Shown here: in pieces, positions 1 through 5,532 of the stretch | Layout of the letters: the number at the start of each line of letters is the position of its first letter | Position numbering within the stretch: position 1 is the first letter of the stretch | Translations under genes and position numbers: made by a program | Notes under the pieces: generated by a model | The model's database searches: none | The model's input: only the letters and a program-made list of their open reading frames with translations | Told to the model about the DNA's origin: nothing | Assembly (NCBI GenBank): GCA_023392515.1 | Contig: JAEVYX010000112.1 | Coordinates: forward strand, 1 to 8,839 | Reading direction: 5' to 3' | DNA: 8,839 nt | Origin: Bacillota bacterium | Lineage (GTDB): Bacteria > Bacillota > Clostridia > Christensenellales > Aristaeellaceae

Positions 1-389
1 ACATAGTCCGCCCCCGCCTCGATAGCTAGAAACGCCTGGGCCTTTTGATAAACAGCCGTGGCCGTAATATGTACATTTTCCTTTTTCAGGGCCATCATCG
101 CCTTGAGGCCCGGCATGGTAACGGGAACCTTGATATACACTTCCCGGTCCATCTTTTCAAGAATCCTGTGGGCATCCCGCATAATTCCTTCATAATCCTG
201 CCCGATCACCTGCACGTGAAGGGATTTTTCCATCCCGATGATCTCCCGCAGCCTGCGAAAATGGCCGTAAAAATCCGTCACGCCGCACTGCTTGACAATG
301 CTGGGATTGCTGGTTACGCCTGCAATGGGAAAGTATTCGCAGCATATGCGGACGTCCTCCAAGTTTACCGTATCCAGAATATATTCCAT
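1..389 (-). CDS. fsa: Fructose-6-phosphate aldolase / transaldolase-like protein, 5' part (C-terminus beyond left edge)
   Basis: About 129 residues are visible; the gene continues past base 1. The protein reads like the TalC/FsaA family of small class I aldolases, which split fructose-6-phosphate reversibly into dihydroxyacetone and glyceraldehyde-3-phosphate, or transfer dihydroxyacetone, in the cytoplasm. Visible landmarks are the N-terminal LDT with Asp6, the signature GVTSNPS at 24-30 with Asn28, and IKVPVT at 86-91 with the Schiff-base Lys87. TATAVY at 109-114 follows. Residue 60 is Gln (HVQVIG); the family's true F6P aldolases carry Gln here, while transaldolases carry Glu, so aldolase activity is favoured. 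The ATG at 389 is set by AGGAGG at 395-400 with five bases between. It is divergent from the SDR gene at 716, which suggests a shared sugar or sugar-alcohol phosphate pathway. The family call is firm; the exact substrate is inferred. Confidence 0.9.
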   Translation of the reverse strand, partial: MEYILDTVNLEDVRICCEYFPIAGVTSNPSIVKQCGVTDFYGHFRRLREIIGMEKSLHVQVIGQDYEGIMRDAHRILEKMDREVYIKVPVTMPGLKAMMALKKENVHITATAVYQKAQAFLAIEAGADY

Positions 390-458
390 GGCCGCCTCCT
401 GATGCGATGGATGGGACTATCATGTTAGTCGTACAATGTTATAAATTTGCAAGAAGAT

Positions 459-521
459 GGCCTCCGAAGGTTTCCAAAGGGCGACCGGAAAGCCCTTTGG
501 TCGCGCCCACAGGTGCGAAAT
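459..521. repeat. 63-bp palindromic repeat, copy 1
   Basis: This copy shares almost its whole 63-bp length with 1831-1893 and its right half with 2231-2269. On the plus strand it holds CCAAAGGGC and GCCCTTTGG, a perfect 9-bp inverted repeat around a 9-nt loop. An alternative overlapping pairing is GCGACC with GGTCGC. A second small hairpin (GCGCC, loop CACA, GGTGC, with one G-U pair) follows. Differences between copies largely fall in loops or are tolerated by wobble pairs, which suggests the fold matters. It lies in the divergent gap between the aldolase and the SDR. It looks like a REP-type or small non-autonomous element; no coding potential. Confidence 0.85.
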
Positions 522-545
522 CCTTCCTCTTAACCATCTTTATAC

Positions 546-551
546 ATTATA
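546..551 (-). promoter_or_regulatory. Possible -10 box for the aldolase gene
   Basis: A perfect TATAAT lies on the minus strand here. No good -35 is seen at 17 bases (ATGGAG, a poor match). If used, the transcript would have a leader of about 150 nt that includes the palindromic repeat at 459-521. Chance AT-rich sequence remains possible. Confidence 0.3.
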
Positions 552-636
552 TACGTTTAACACAACAGCTCCATCCAAAAATGTTCGGTTCAGTATAGCA
601 CACATCTTCAAAAATGGGTAGATCCTCTCAAAACGG

Positions 637-665
637 TTGACAAGAACATCATAAACCTTTACCAT
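637..665 (+). promoter_or_regulatory. Promoter of the SDR gene
   Basis: A perfect -35 TTGACA at 637-642 is followed by a 17-base spacer and TACCAT at 660-665 (4 of 6 matches to TATAAT). The start of transcription would be near 672, giving a leader of about 44 nt before the ATG at 716. Confidence 0.6.
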
Positions 666-715
666 TACCCTATTCATGTTTAATTCAATCATATTGATGT
701 AAAGGAAGCAGCGAT

Positions 716-1594
716 ATGTCCGTTGATATGGAAAAGTGGCAGGAGATAGCCAAGGCCAATATTGCAAAGCGAATCCAAGCCCCCGGCCGCCTGTCCGGGA
801 AAATCGCCCTCATCACCGGCGCGGCCCAGGGGTTTGGCAGGGGCATCGCCCGGGAAATGCACCGGGAAGGCGCCTGCGTGGTAATCGCCGACCGAAACGG
901 GCCCCTTGCAAAAAGCGCAGCGGAGGAGCTTGGTCAGCGGGCCGCCAGCGTCCAGGCGGACGTTACCGACGAGGAAAGCGTAGTCCATATGATAAAAAAA
1001 ACCGTCGAGCTATTCGGCGGGCTGGACGTGCTTGTTTCCAACGCCGGCGTTGTCCGTTCCGGCCCTGTCGCCAAGTTTGAAAAGGCGGACTTTGATTTTG
1101 TTACCCAGGTCAACTATACCGGCTATTTCCTTTGCGCCAAGTACGCGGCCCTCATCATGCAGGCCCAATACGCCGCCGACCCCGGCTGGATGGGGGATAT
1201 CATCACCATCAACTCCAAGTCCGGCCTTACCGGCAGCAACAAAAATTTCGCCTATGCCGGCAGCAAGTTCGCCGGGATCGGCCTTACCCAAAGCCTTGCT
1301 TTGGAGCTGTGCGCATATCACATCAAAGTCAACGCTGTCTGCCCCGGAAATTTTCTTGATGGGCCCCTGTGGATGGGCCCGGAATCCGGCCTGTTTGTGC
1401 AGTACCTGAAGGCCGGAAAAGTCCCCGGCGCCAAGACCGTGGAGGATGTGAAAGCCTTTTACGAAAGCAAGGTGCCCCTGGGCAGGGGCTGCTTCCCCGA
1501 GGATGTGGCAAAGGCCGTTTTCTACTGCATTGAGCAAAAGTACGAAACCGGCCAGGCAATCCCCGTCACCGGCGGCCAGTGCATGCTGAATTAA
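716..1594 (+). CDS. SDR-family dehydrogenase, sorbitol-6-phosphate 2-dehydrogenase-like
   Basis: A 292-residue NAD(P)-dependent short-chain dehydrogenase, cytoplasmic. The Rossmann glycine motif TGAAQGFG is at 34-41. Asp59 at the end of the second strand favours NAD. NAG is at 109-111, Asn133 is in the active-site helix, and the catalytic set is Ser167, Tyr180 and Lys184 (YAGSK). The stretches INSKSG, GLTQSLALEL, KVPLGRGC and the end TGQAIPVTGGQ closely recall SrlD (GutD), which oxidises sorbitol-6-phosphate to fructose-6-phosphate. It is about 30 residues longer than typical SrlD because of an N-terminal extension before LSGKIALITG. Start at 716 fits AAAGGAAG at 701-708; an in-frame ATG at 728 is the only close alternative. 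The divergent fructose-6-phosphate aldolase makes a hexitol-phosphate route plausible. The SDR call is firm; the substrate is inferred from similarity. Confidence 0.93.
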   Translation: MSVDMEKWQEIAKANIAKRIQAPGRLSGKIALITGAAQGFGRGIAREMHREGACVVIADRNGPLAKSAAEELGQRAASVQADVTDEESVVHMIKKTVELFGGLDVLVSNAGVVRSGPVAKFEKADFDFVTQVNYTGYFLCAKYAALIMQAQYAADPGWMGDIITINSKSGLTGSNKNFAYAGSKFAGIGLTQSLALELCAYHIKVNAVCPGNFLDGPLWMGPESGLFVQYLKAGKVPGAKTVEDVKAFYESKVPLGRGCFPEDVAKAVFYCIEQKYETGQAIPVTGGQCMLN

Positions 1595-1633
1595 GAGCGT
1601 CTTACGTCAGGATTTTTGATGGCATCCGAAGGT

Positions 1634-1798
1634 TTCCAAAGGTGAAGAAGCCCTGCCCCCGTCGGTGACGGGAATGGGCAGGGCGGATGAATCAAGCGAA
1701 AGGAAGCAGTGTTAGCGACAGCGAAGCAATGCGACCATTGAGCTTGCGGATAGCGAACCAGCGCGACGATTGAGCGTGCGGAATAAATCCCTTTGGAA
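1634..1798. repeat. Composite element: 144-bp block copy 1 bounded by 9-bp inverted repeats
   Basis: TTCCAAAGG at 1634-1642 and CCTTTGGAA at 1790-1798 are perfect inverted repeats. They enclose the 144-bp block at 1641-1784, which recurs at 2089-2232 with the same length. Near its left end GCCCTGCCC (1650-1658) pairs with GGGCAGGGC (1676-1684) around an inner CCGTC/GACGG hairpin. The right end consists of two 32-bp tandem units. The bases to the left (from 1618) match the left part of the 63-bp element, so this block appears to sit inside a split copy of that element. The layout could be a miniature mobile element or a large folded RNA/DNA element; no transposase is present. Confidence 0.75.
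1721..1784. repeat. Two 32-bp tandem units (first pair)
   Basis: Units at 1721-1752 and 1753-1784 both begin GCGAA and carry the core ATTGAGC followed by TGCGGA. They abut without spacers, so this is not a CRISPR array. The same pair arrangement recurs at 2169-2232. A shorter, degenerate unit may precede at about 1695-1720. Confidence 0.8.
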
Positions 1799-1830
1799 TC
1801 CCTTAATAGGAGTATAAATATACACTGAGA

Positions 1831-1893
1831 TGCATCCGAAGGTTTCCAAAGGGCGATCGGAAAGCCCTTTGGTCGCGCCTGCGGGCGCGAAAT
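1831..1893. repeat. 63-bp palindromic repeat, copy 2
   Basis: Full-length second copy of the element at 459-521. The 9-bp inverted repeat CCAAAGGGC/GCCCTTTGG is intact, and the trailing hairpin GCGCC, loop TGCG, GGCGC is perfect here. It is preceded by an AT-rich stretch with a small GTATA/TATAC palindrome at 1812-1823. Confidence 0.85.
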
Positions 1894-1962
1894 GCCCATA
1901 ACGATAGGAAGCACGTTACAAATGCTTTGGATGTGTCATATAGGGCTAACGAGGACGCAGGA

Positions 1963-2000
1963 GGGAGTAGGGGGGATTTCGATTTCCCCCCTTAACTCCC
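1963..2000. repeat. Strong G/C-tract hairpin
   Basis: GGGAGT (1963-1968) pairs with ACTCCC (1995-2000) and GGGGGGA (1970-1976) with TCCCCCC (1985-1991), giving 13 pairs with one small bulge and an 8-nt loop. No U tract follows on either strand, so it is not an ordinary terminator. It is part of the repeat island. Confidence 0.7.
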
Positions 2001-2031
2001 CCCTGCACTCCCCATATCCCCCTTGAAACGA

Positions 2032-2051
2032 CCAGGGCCCGAAGGCCCTGG
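2032..2051 (-). repeat. Perfect 8-bp hairpin with UUCG loop (minus strand)
   Basis: CCAGGGCC at 2032-2039 and GGCCCTGG at 2044-2051 flank a four-base loop. Read on the minus strand the loop is C(UUCG)G, the very stable tetraloop found in structured RNAs; on the plus strand it is CGAA. This hints that the minus strand is the functional RNA strand of the island. Confidence 0.7.
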
Positions 2052-2088
2052 ACCCAGGGAGGAGGATGGCGAAACAAGCAGTGCGAGC

Positions 2089-2232
2089 GGTGAAGGAGCT
2101 CTGCCCCCGTCAGTGACGGAAATGGGCAGGGCGGATGAATCAAGCGAAACGGAGCAGTGCGAGCGGCAGCGAAGCAATGCGATGATTGAGCTTGCGGATA
2201 GCGAAGCAATGCGACCATTTAACTTGCGGACG
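2089..2232. repeat. 144-bp block, copy 2
   Basis: Aligns base for base with 1641-1784 without insertions. The large stem is GCTCTGCCC (2098-2106) with GGGCAGGGC (2124-2132), where one C-G pair has become U-G, so pairing is kept. The 32-bp tandem units are at 2169-2200 and 2201-2232. The GCAGTGCGAGCGG motif occurs just before the block (about 2078-2090) and again inside it (about 2153-2166). The right end runs directly into the right half of the 63-bp element at 2231-2269. Confidence 0.85.
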
Positions 2233-2269
2233 ATCAGAAAGCCCTTTGGTCGCGCCCGCAGGCACGAAT
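2231..2269. repeat. 63-bp element, right half only (copy 3)
   Basis: Begins CGATCAGAAAGCCCTTTGG and continues through the small trailing hairpin with a few changes. The left half (CCGAAGGTTTCCAAAGG) is missing and replaced by the 144-bp block. It is complementary in layout to the left half-copy at 1618-1642. Confidence 0.8.
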
Positions 2270-2356
2270 TTATATTTGTTGAATAAACCAACAGAATATA
2301 TGCTAATCAGTTCCCCCCTCATTGCGCACCAAGATTACTACTTTATATCGAATGCC

Positions 2357-2563
2357 TTACTTATTCTGATGAAAAATTTCATAATAGATATGGGTCAGCG
2401 CATTACGCTTGTAGGTGTCCTTGGGGTCCTCCCTGAGCGTGCGCATAATCTCGTCATCCAGCATGGCCAAAAACGTGCGGAAATCCTTCTGTGCAAGCAG
2501 CTTGTCCGCATCCTCCAAAAGTTCCTTCAGCCGCTCCTTCTGGTCCAGTGAAACATAATACAT
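2357..2563 (-). CDS. Small protein of unknown function, DQKxRLK family, copy 1
   Basis: A 68-residue acidic protein with no signal peptide or membrane segment. I do not recognise the family from elsewhere. It is a clear paralogue of the 69-residue protein at 5660-5869: about 19 of the first 39 positions are identical, including DQK at 7-9, RLK at 11-13, AD at 19-20, LL at 22-23, FL at 31-32 and LDxEI at 35-39, and both end near IYxE and QN. The regular leucine spacing suggests two or three helices. The ATG at 2563 is preferred over farther upstream starts because homology begins there and AAGGG lies just upstream. It follows the 58-residue gene at 2662 with a 98-nt gap that holds a possible terminator. 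Function unknown. Confidence 0.75.
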   Translation of the reverse strand: MYYVSLDQKERLKELLEDADKLLAQKDFRTFLAMLDDEIMRTLREDPKDTYKRNALTHIYYEIFHQNK

Positions 2564-2613
2564 GAACGCAATCCCTTCTTTTTGCCAATAGAAATAAACT
2601 TTGCGTGCTTTCC

Positions 2614-2651
2614 AAAAACAACAAGGGCCACCCCGCAACCGCAGAATGGCC
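2614..2651 (-). terminator. Possible intrinsic terminator between the two small genes
   Basis: On the minus strand GGCCAUUC pairs with GGGUGGCC (8 pairs, two of them G-U) around a loop, followed by CUUGUUGUUUUU. The stem is moderate and the U tract interrupted, so it may only attenuate read-through into the gene at 2357-2563. Confidence 0.45.
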
Positions 2652-2661
2652 GACGAACCTT

Positions 2662-2838
2662 TTACTGCTTTTCGTTGGCAGGCTGCACGTTTTTCCTTTG
2701 CAGCTCCTTCCATACTTCCAGGCTCTTCTTCGCCTTATCAGGCGCATCATCGCGGATGACGAATATGTCGTTTTCATCATCCATTATATACCATTCCTTG
2801 TTCTTTTGCCAATACAGGACGTCTACTTCGTCATTCAT
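2662..2838 (-). CDS. Small protein of unknown function, DDEND/DAPxxAKKS family, copy 1
   Basis: A 58-residue soluble, highly charged protein. Aromatic N-terminal part (LYW at 8-10, WY at 16-17), then DDEND at 20-24, IRDDAP at 28-33 and AKKSLEVWKEL at 36-46. It matches the partial gene at the right edge (8720-8839) at about 20 of 31 aligned positions, so the two are paralogues. The ATG at 2838 is chosen because GAGGGG lies upstream and the longer in-frame reading has no better site. It is first in the transcript from the promoter at 3102-3129. The pattern of a W/Y-rich strand region followed by a helix is what I read from the sequence; no known domain is recognised and no function is assigned. 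Confidence 0.75.
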   Translation of the reverse strand: MNDEVDVLYWQKNKEWYIMDDENDIFVIRDDAPDKAKKSLEVWKELQRKNVQPANEKQ

Positions 2839-3101
2839 CCAAGACACCCCTCTATCCTTTTTATACGGCTGCGCAAATCTGCCGGGCAAGGTCTACGTAA
2901 GTTTCAATCGTTTTCCACGCCACCCTGGTTTTGAAAACGCGCCGTCCCCCTCTTTATTCATGCACGCGGCACAATCCTTCTTGTTTTACAATAATTATTC
3001 TTCCATATCGGGTTGTTTTCCTTCCCGGCAGGAATATCATTTTTCCCGCTGCGCATGGAGGGCAAAAAATCACATGATGGAAAGGCTATAAATTCCTTCT
3101 C

Positions 3102-3129
3102 ATTGTAGCAAATTTTACAATGATTGCAA
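3102..3129 (-). promoter_or_regulatory. Extended -10 promoter for the small-gene pair
   Basis: On the minus strand TTGCAA (3124-3129, 4 of 6 to TTGACA) is followed by 16 bases and TACAAT (3102-3107, 5 of 6), directly preceded by TGC, which gives an extended -10. Transcription would start near 3095, leaving a long leader before the gene at 2662-2838. Confidence 0.6.
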
Positions 3130-3191
3130 AGATGTAAATTGCAATATTTCGTTCCTTTTTGTGCATTTTTCACGTCTTTTCAATGGATTTG

Positions 3192-3222
3192 TCCCGCCGG
3201 GGCCCCGCCGGGATGTTTTTTT
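3192..3222 (+). terminator. GC-rich hairpin followed by T run (orientation uncertain)
   Basis: TCCCGCCGG (3192-3200) pairs with CCGCCGGGA (3205-3213) with one C-C mismatch and a GGCC loop, followed after two bases by seven Ts (3216-3222). It has terminator form on the plus strand, but no plus-strand gene precedes it. It might stop antisense transcription or close an unseen small RNA. Confidence 0.45.
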
Positions 3223-3314
3223 ACCATTCCAATATATACAACGGCTGTATATCTTTCAGCCATGCAAATGTTGGCAAAACATTTTTACCGTCAAATTGGC
3301 TGCGCCCGGGCATG

Positions 3315-3367
3315 AAAAAAGGCCCCCTTGCCGGCCTGCTTTGCGCTTTTCAGGCCGGTAAGGGGGC
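3315..3367 (-). terminator. Catalase terminator
   Basis: On the minus strand GCCCCCTT-A-CCGGCCTG pairs with CAGGCCGG-C-AAGGGGGC: 16 pairs with a single A-C mismatch and a 12-nt loop (3322-3338 with 3351-3367). A T run follows on the minus strand (A tract at 3315-3320). It begins 18 bases after the catalase stop codon. Confidence 0.92.
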
Positions 3368-3384
3368 AGCACCCATGCCTGCAA

Positions 3385-5508
3385 TCAGGCGGGAACCATC
3401 TGCTTTGTCTGCCGCCCCCAATGGCGGTGCTGGGCAATGGCGGCAATGAATTCCTGGCCAAAGTCCGCCATGTTGGGCACATTCCGCACCGTCACCACTC
3501 CAAACTCCGTAAAAAGGCGACTGGATTTTTCATCAGCCAGCGTCACGCCCTGCATTTCAGATTGAACCAAGAGGTCAATCCCCTCGTTTGTGGCGGCGAT
3601 TGTTTTGCAATGCTTGAACGCCTCGTTTACAAAATGCAGGGCATCCCCCTGCTTGACAAGGGTATCCGCATGCTGCCGCCCCCCGGGGATGTACACGGCG
3701 TCATACAGGATGGAGCCCGCGTTTACATAGGCCTTTCCAACCTCCACCTTCTGCCCGCCTGTGCCTGTGAGCACGCTCAGGTTCGTACTGATAATTTCCG
3801 CCTGCACCCCCGCCGCCTTCAGGGCCTCCATCACCTGCATCAGTTCCTTTTCGTTAAAGCCGTTCTCCAGCAGGATGGCAGCCTTTCTTGTGGCGGCGGA
3901 CTTTGGCTTGTTCTCCTGGCTAAGGGCCGGGGAGGAAGCCTTCATATCATTGGGCAATGCTTTTTCCGGCGGGGTCGCGCCAACACGGATGGCGATCTGG
4001 GTCGCCAGGTAATTGTCCACGTGGTTAAACATATCCACCACGCGCTGCTTGATATCCTTGTTCGTTACGCTGCCCACCTCAAAATGGAAAGCATCAATGA
4101 TATGCTGCTTTTCCACCTCCGACATGCTGTTCCAAAACAGGGTGGCCTGCCGGTAGAAATCCTTAAAGGCTTCGCTGCGCTGGCGCACCTTGGCCCCTTC
4201 CACCTTCTCCTGGTAATGCACATATCCGTTGTCCTGGTCCGACGCCGGCTGGGGCGCGTTTTTCTGCAGCGAATTGGGCGAATAGCTCACCGCGCCCTGG
4301 TCGATGGTCATCCGGTGGTACCCGTCCCGCTGGTTGTTGTGAACAGCGGCCAGGGGGCGGTTGATGGGAATCTCGTGGAAGTTCGGTCCGCCCAGCCGGA
4401 TGAGCTGCGTATCCAGGTAGGAGAACAGCCGCCCCTGCAATAGCGGGTCATTGCTGAAATCAATCCCCGGCACCACATGGCCCGGGTGGAAAGCCACCTG
4501 CTCCGTTTCCGCAAAGAAATTGTCCACGTTCTTGTTCAGCGTCATTTTGCCTATGATTTCAATGGGGATCAGCTCTTCCGGCCAGAGTTTGGTAGGATCC
4601 AGTATATCAAAGTCAAATTTGTGCTCATCCTTTTCCTGTATAACCTGGATGCCGAATTCAAACTCGGGAAACTCGCCCATGTTGATGGCGTCCCACAGGT
4701 CACGCCGGTGGAAGTCCGGGTCCTTCCCCGCCAGCTTCTGGGCCTCGTCCCACACCAGGGAATGCACGCCAAGCTTGGGCTTCCAGTGAAACTTTACAAA
4801 GCAGGCGCTGCCTTTATCGTTCACCAGCCGGTAGGTATTCACCCCAAACCCTTCCATCATCCGAAAGCTTCTGGGGATCCCCCTGTCGGAGAGCAGCCAC
4901 ATGATCATATGGGCCGTTTCCGGCGTGCTGACCACAAAATCCCAGAATGTATCGTGGGCCGCGGAGGCCTGGGGAACCTCGTTATGGGGCTCAGGCTTGA
5001 TGGAATGGACCAGGTCGGGAAACTTGATGGCATCCTGTATAAAGAATATAGGCATATTGTTTCCCACAAGATCAAAATTCCCATCCTCTGTATAGAACTT
5101 GGTGGCAAACCCCCGCACATCCCGCACCGTGTCCGCCGAGCCGCGGGACCCCACCACCGTGGAAAAACGCACGAAGACCGGCGTTTTTTTGCTGGGGTCG
5201 CTGAGAAATTTGGCTTTCGTTACCGCAGCCATGGACTTGTACGGCTGAAAATAGCCATGTACGCCAAAACCCCTTGCGTGAACCACCCGCTCGGGAATCC
5301 GTTCGTGGTCAAAGTGCGTCAGCTTTTCCCGGAAATGGAAATCCTCCATCAGCGTCGGCCCGCGCACCCCTGCCTTCAGGGAATCGTCGGTATTGGATAC
5401 CCGCACCGCCTGGTTGGTTGTCAAAAGCGTACCGTCATGCCCTGCCCTGCATTCCTGCAGTGCGTCATTTTTGCTCTGCTCCGTTACCTGCTGCCGTTCC
5501 ACAATCAT
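3385..5508 (-). CDS. katE: Large-subunit heme catalase (clade 2, KatE/HPII type)
   Basis: A 707-residue cytoplasmic monofunctional catalase that converts hydrogen peroxide to water and oxygen. The catalase core (about residues 35-515) carries distal His77 in RVVHARG, Asn150 in VGNNMPIFFIQD, and the proximal heme ligand Tyr364 in RLFSYLDTQ. The lysine- and proline-rich linker at about 511-540 leads to a C-terminal DJ-1/class I glutamine amidotransferase-like domain (about 542-695), the mark of the large-subunit clade. The length fits that clade (E. coli HPII 753). The ATG at 5508 is preferred because the sequence upstream has no family similarity and passes through a terminator. Its ribosome binding site is weak (CGGGG almost touching the ATG), so a GTG two codons in at 5502 is an alternative. 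Its own terminator follows, so it is probably monocistronic. No regulator gene is adjacent. Confidence 0.97.
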   Translation of the reverse strand: MIVERQQVTEQSKNDALQECRAGHDGTLLTTNQAVRVSNTDDSLKAGVRGPTLMEDFHFREKLTHFDHERIPERVVHARGFGVHGYFQPYKSMAAVTKAKFLSDPSKKTPVFVRFSTVVGSRGSADTVRDVRGFATKFYTEDGNFDLVGNNMPIFFIQDAIKFPDLVHSIKPEPHNEVPQASAAHDTFWDFVVSTPETAHMIMWLLSDRGIPRSFRMMEGFGVNTYRLVNDKGSACFVKFHWKPKLGVHSLVWDEAQKLAGKDPDFHRRDLWDAINMGEFPEFEFGIQVIQEKDEHKFDFDILDPTKLWPEELIPIEIIGKMTLNKNVDNFFAETEQVAFHPGHVVPGIDFSNDPLLQGRLFSYLDTQLIRLGGPNFHEIPINRPLAAVHNNQRDGYHRMTIDQGAVSYSPNSLQKNAPQPASDQDNGYVHYQEKVEGAKVRQRSEAFKDFYRQATLFWNSMSEVEKQHIIDAFHFEVGSVTNKDIKQRVVDMFNHVDNYLATQIAIRVGATPPEKALPNDMKASSPALSQENKPKSAATRKAAILLENGFNEKELMQVMEALKAAGVQAEIISTNLSVLTGTGGQKVEVGKAYVNAGSILYDAVYIPGGRQHADTLVKQGDALHFVNEAFKHCKTIAATNEGIDLLVQSEMQGVTLADEKSSRLFTEFGVVTVRNVPNMADFGQEFIAAIAQHRHWGRQTKQMVPA

Positions 5509-5532
5509 ACCCCGTTTCAGCAAATATTGGCT

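Larger units (their letters stand above)
1595..2356. other. Gene-free repeat island
   Basis: This 762-bp stretch has no credible gene. The reading frames found here translate the repeats (same odd peptides in several frames, no ribosome binding sites). It contains, in order: half of the 63-bp element (1618-1642), the 144-bp block copy 1, an AT-rich spacer, the full 63-bp element, two strong GC hairpins, the 144-bp block copy 2, and the other half of the 63-bp element. The last 85 bases, up to the end of the minus-strand gene at 2357, are AT-rich and I see no clear terminator in them. Confidence 0.8.
2839..3314. other. Gene-free region: long leader, promoter and small hairpins
   Basis: No convincing gene. 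From right to left it holds two 7-bp AT-rich hairpins (ATATACA/TGTATAT at 3234-3252; AAATGTT/AACATTT at 3266-3284), a GC-rich hairpin with T run (3192-3222), a minus-strand promoter (3102-3129), and about 255 nt of leader to the ATG at 2838. The leader contains a 7-bp inverted repeat CGTTTTC/GAAAACG (2909-2915 with 2933-2939). Only tiny reading frames without ribosome binding sites are present. Confidence 0.65.

Noticed and set aside
1634..1798. Insertion sequence
   Set aside because: There are inverted ends but no transposase and no target duplication that I can identify; recorded as a repeat element instead.
1721..2232. CRISPR array
   Set aside because: The 32-bp units abut with no unique spacers, occur only in pairs, and no cas gene is present.
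1591..2322. Several reading frames of 60-107 codons in the repeat island
   Set aside because: They translate the repeats; the same peptide pieces recur in different frames, and no start has a credible ribosome binding site.
2861..2923. 20-codon minus-strand frame (starting GTG GCG TGG) in the leader of the small-gene pair
   Set aside because: The peptide looks protein-like, but the frame is very short, begins with GTG without a proper binding site and follows a stop closely; at most a remnant.
2582..3091. 169-codon plus-strand reading frame
   Set aside because: It is largely antisense to the 58-residue gene and its leader, has Ser/Phe-rich random composition and no ribosome binding site.
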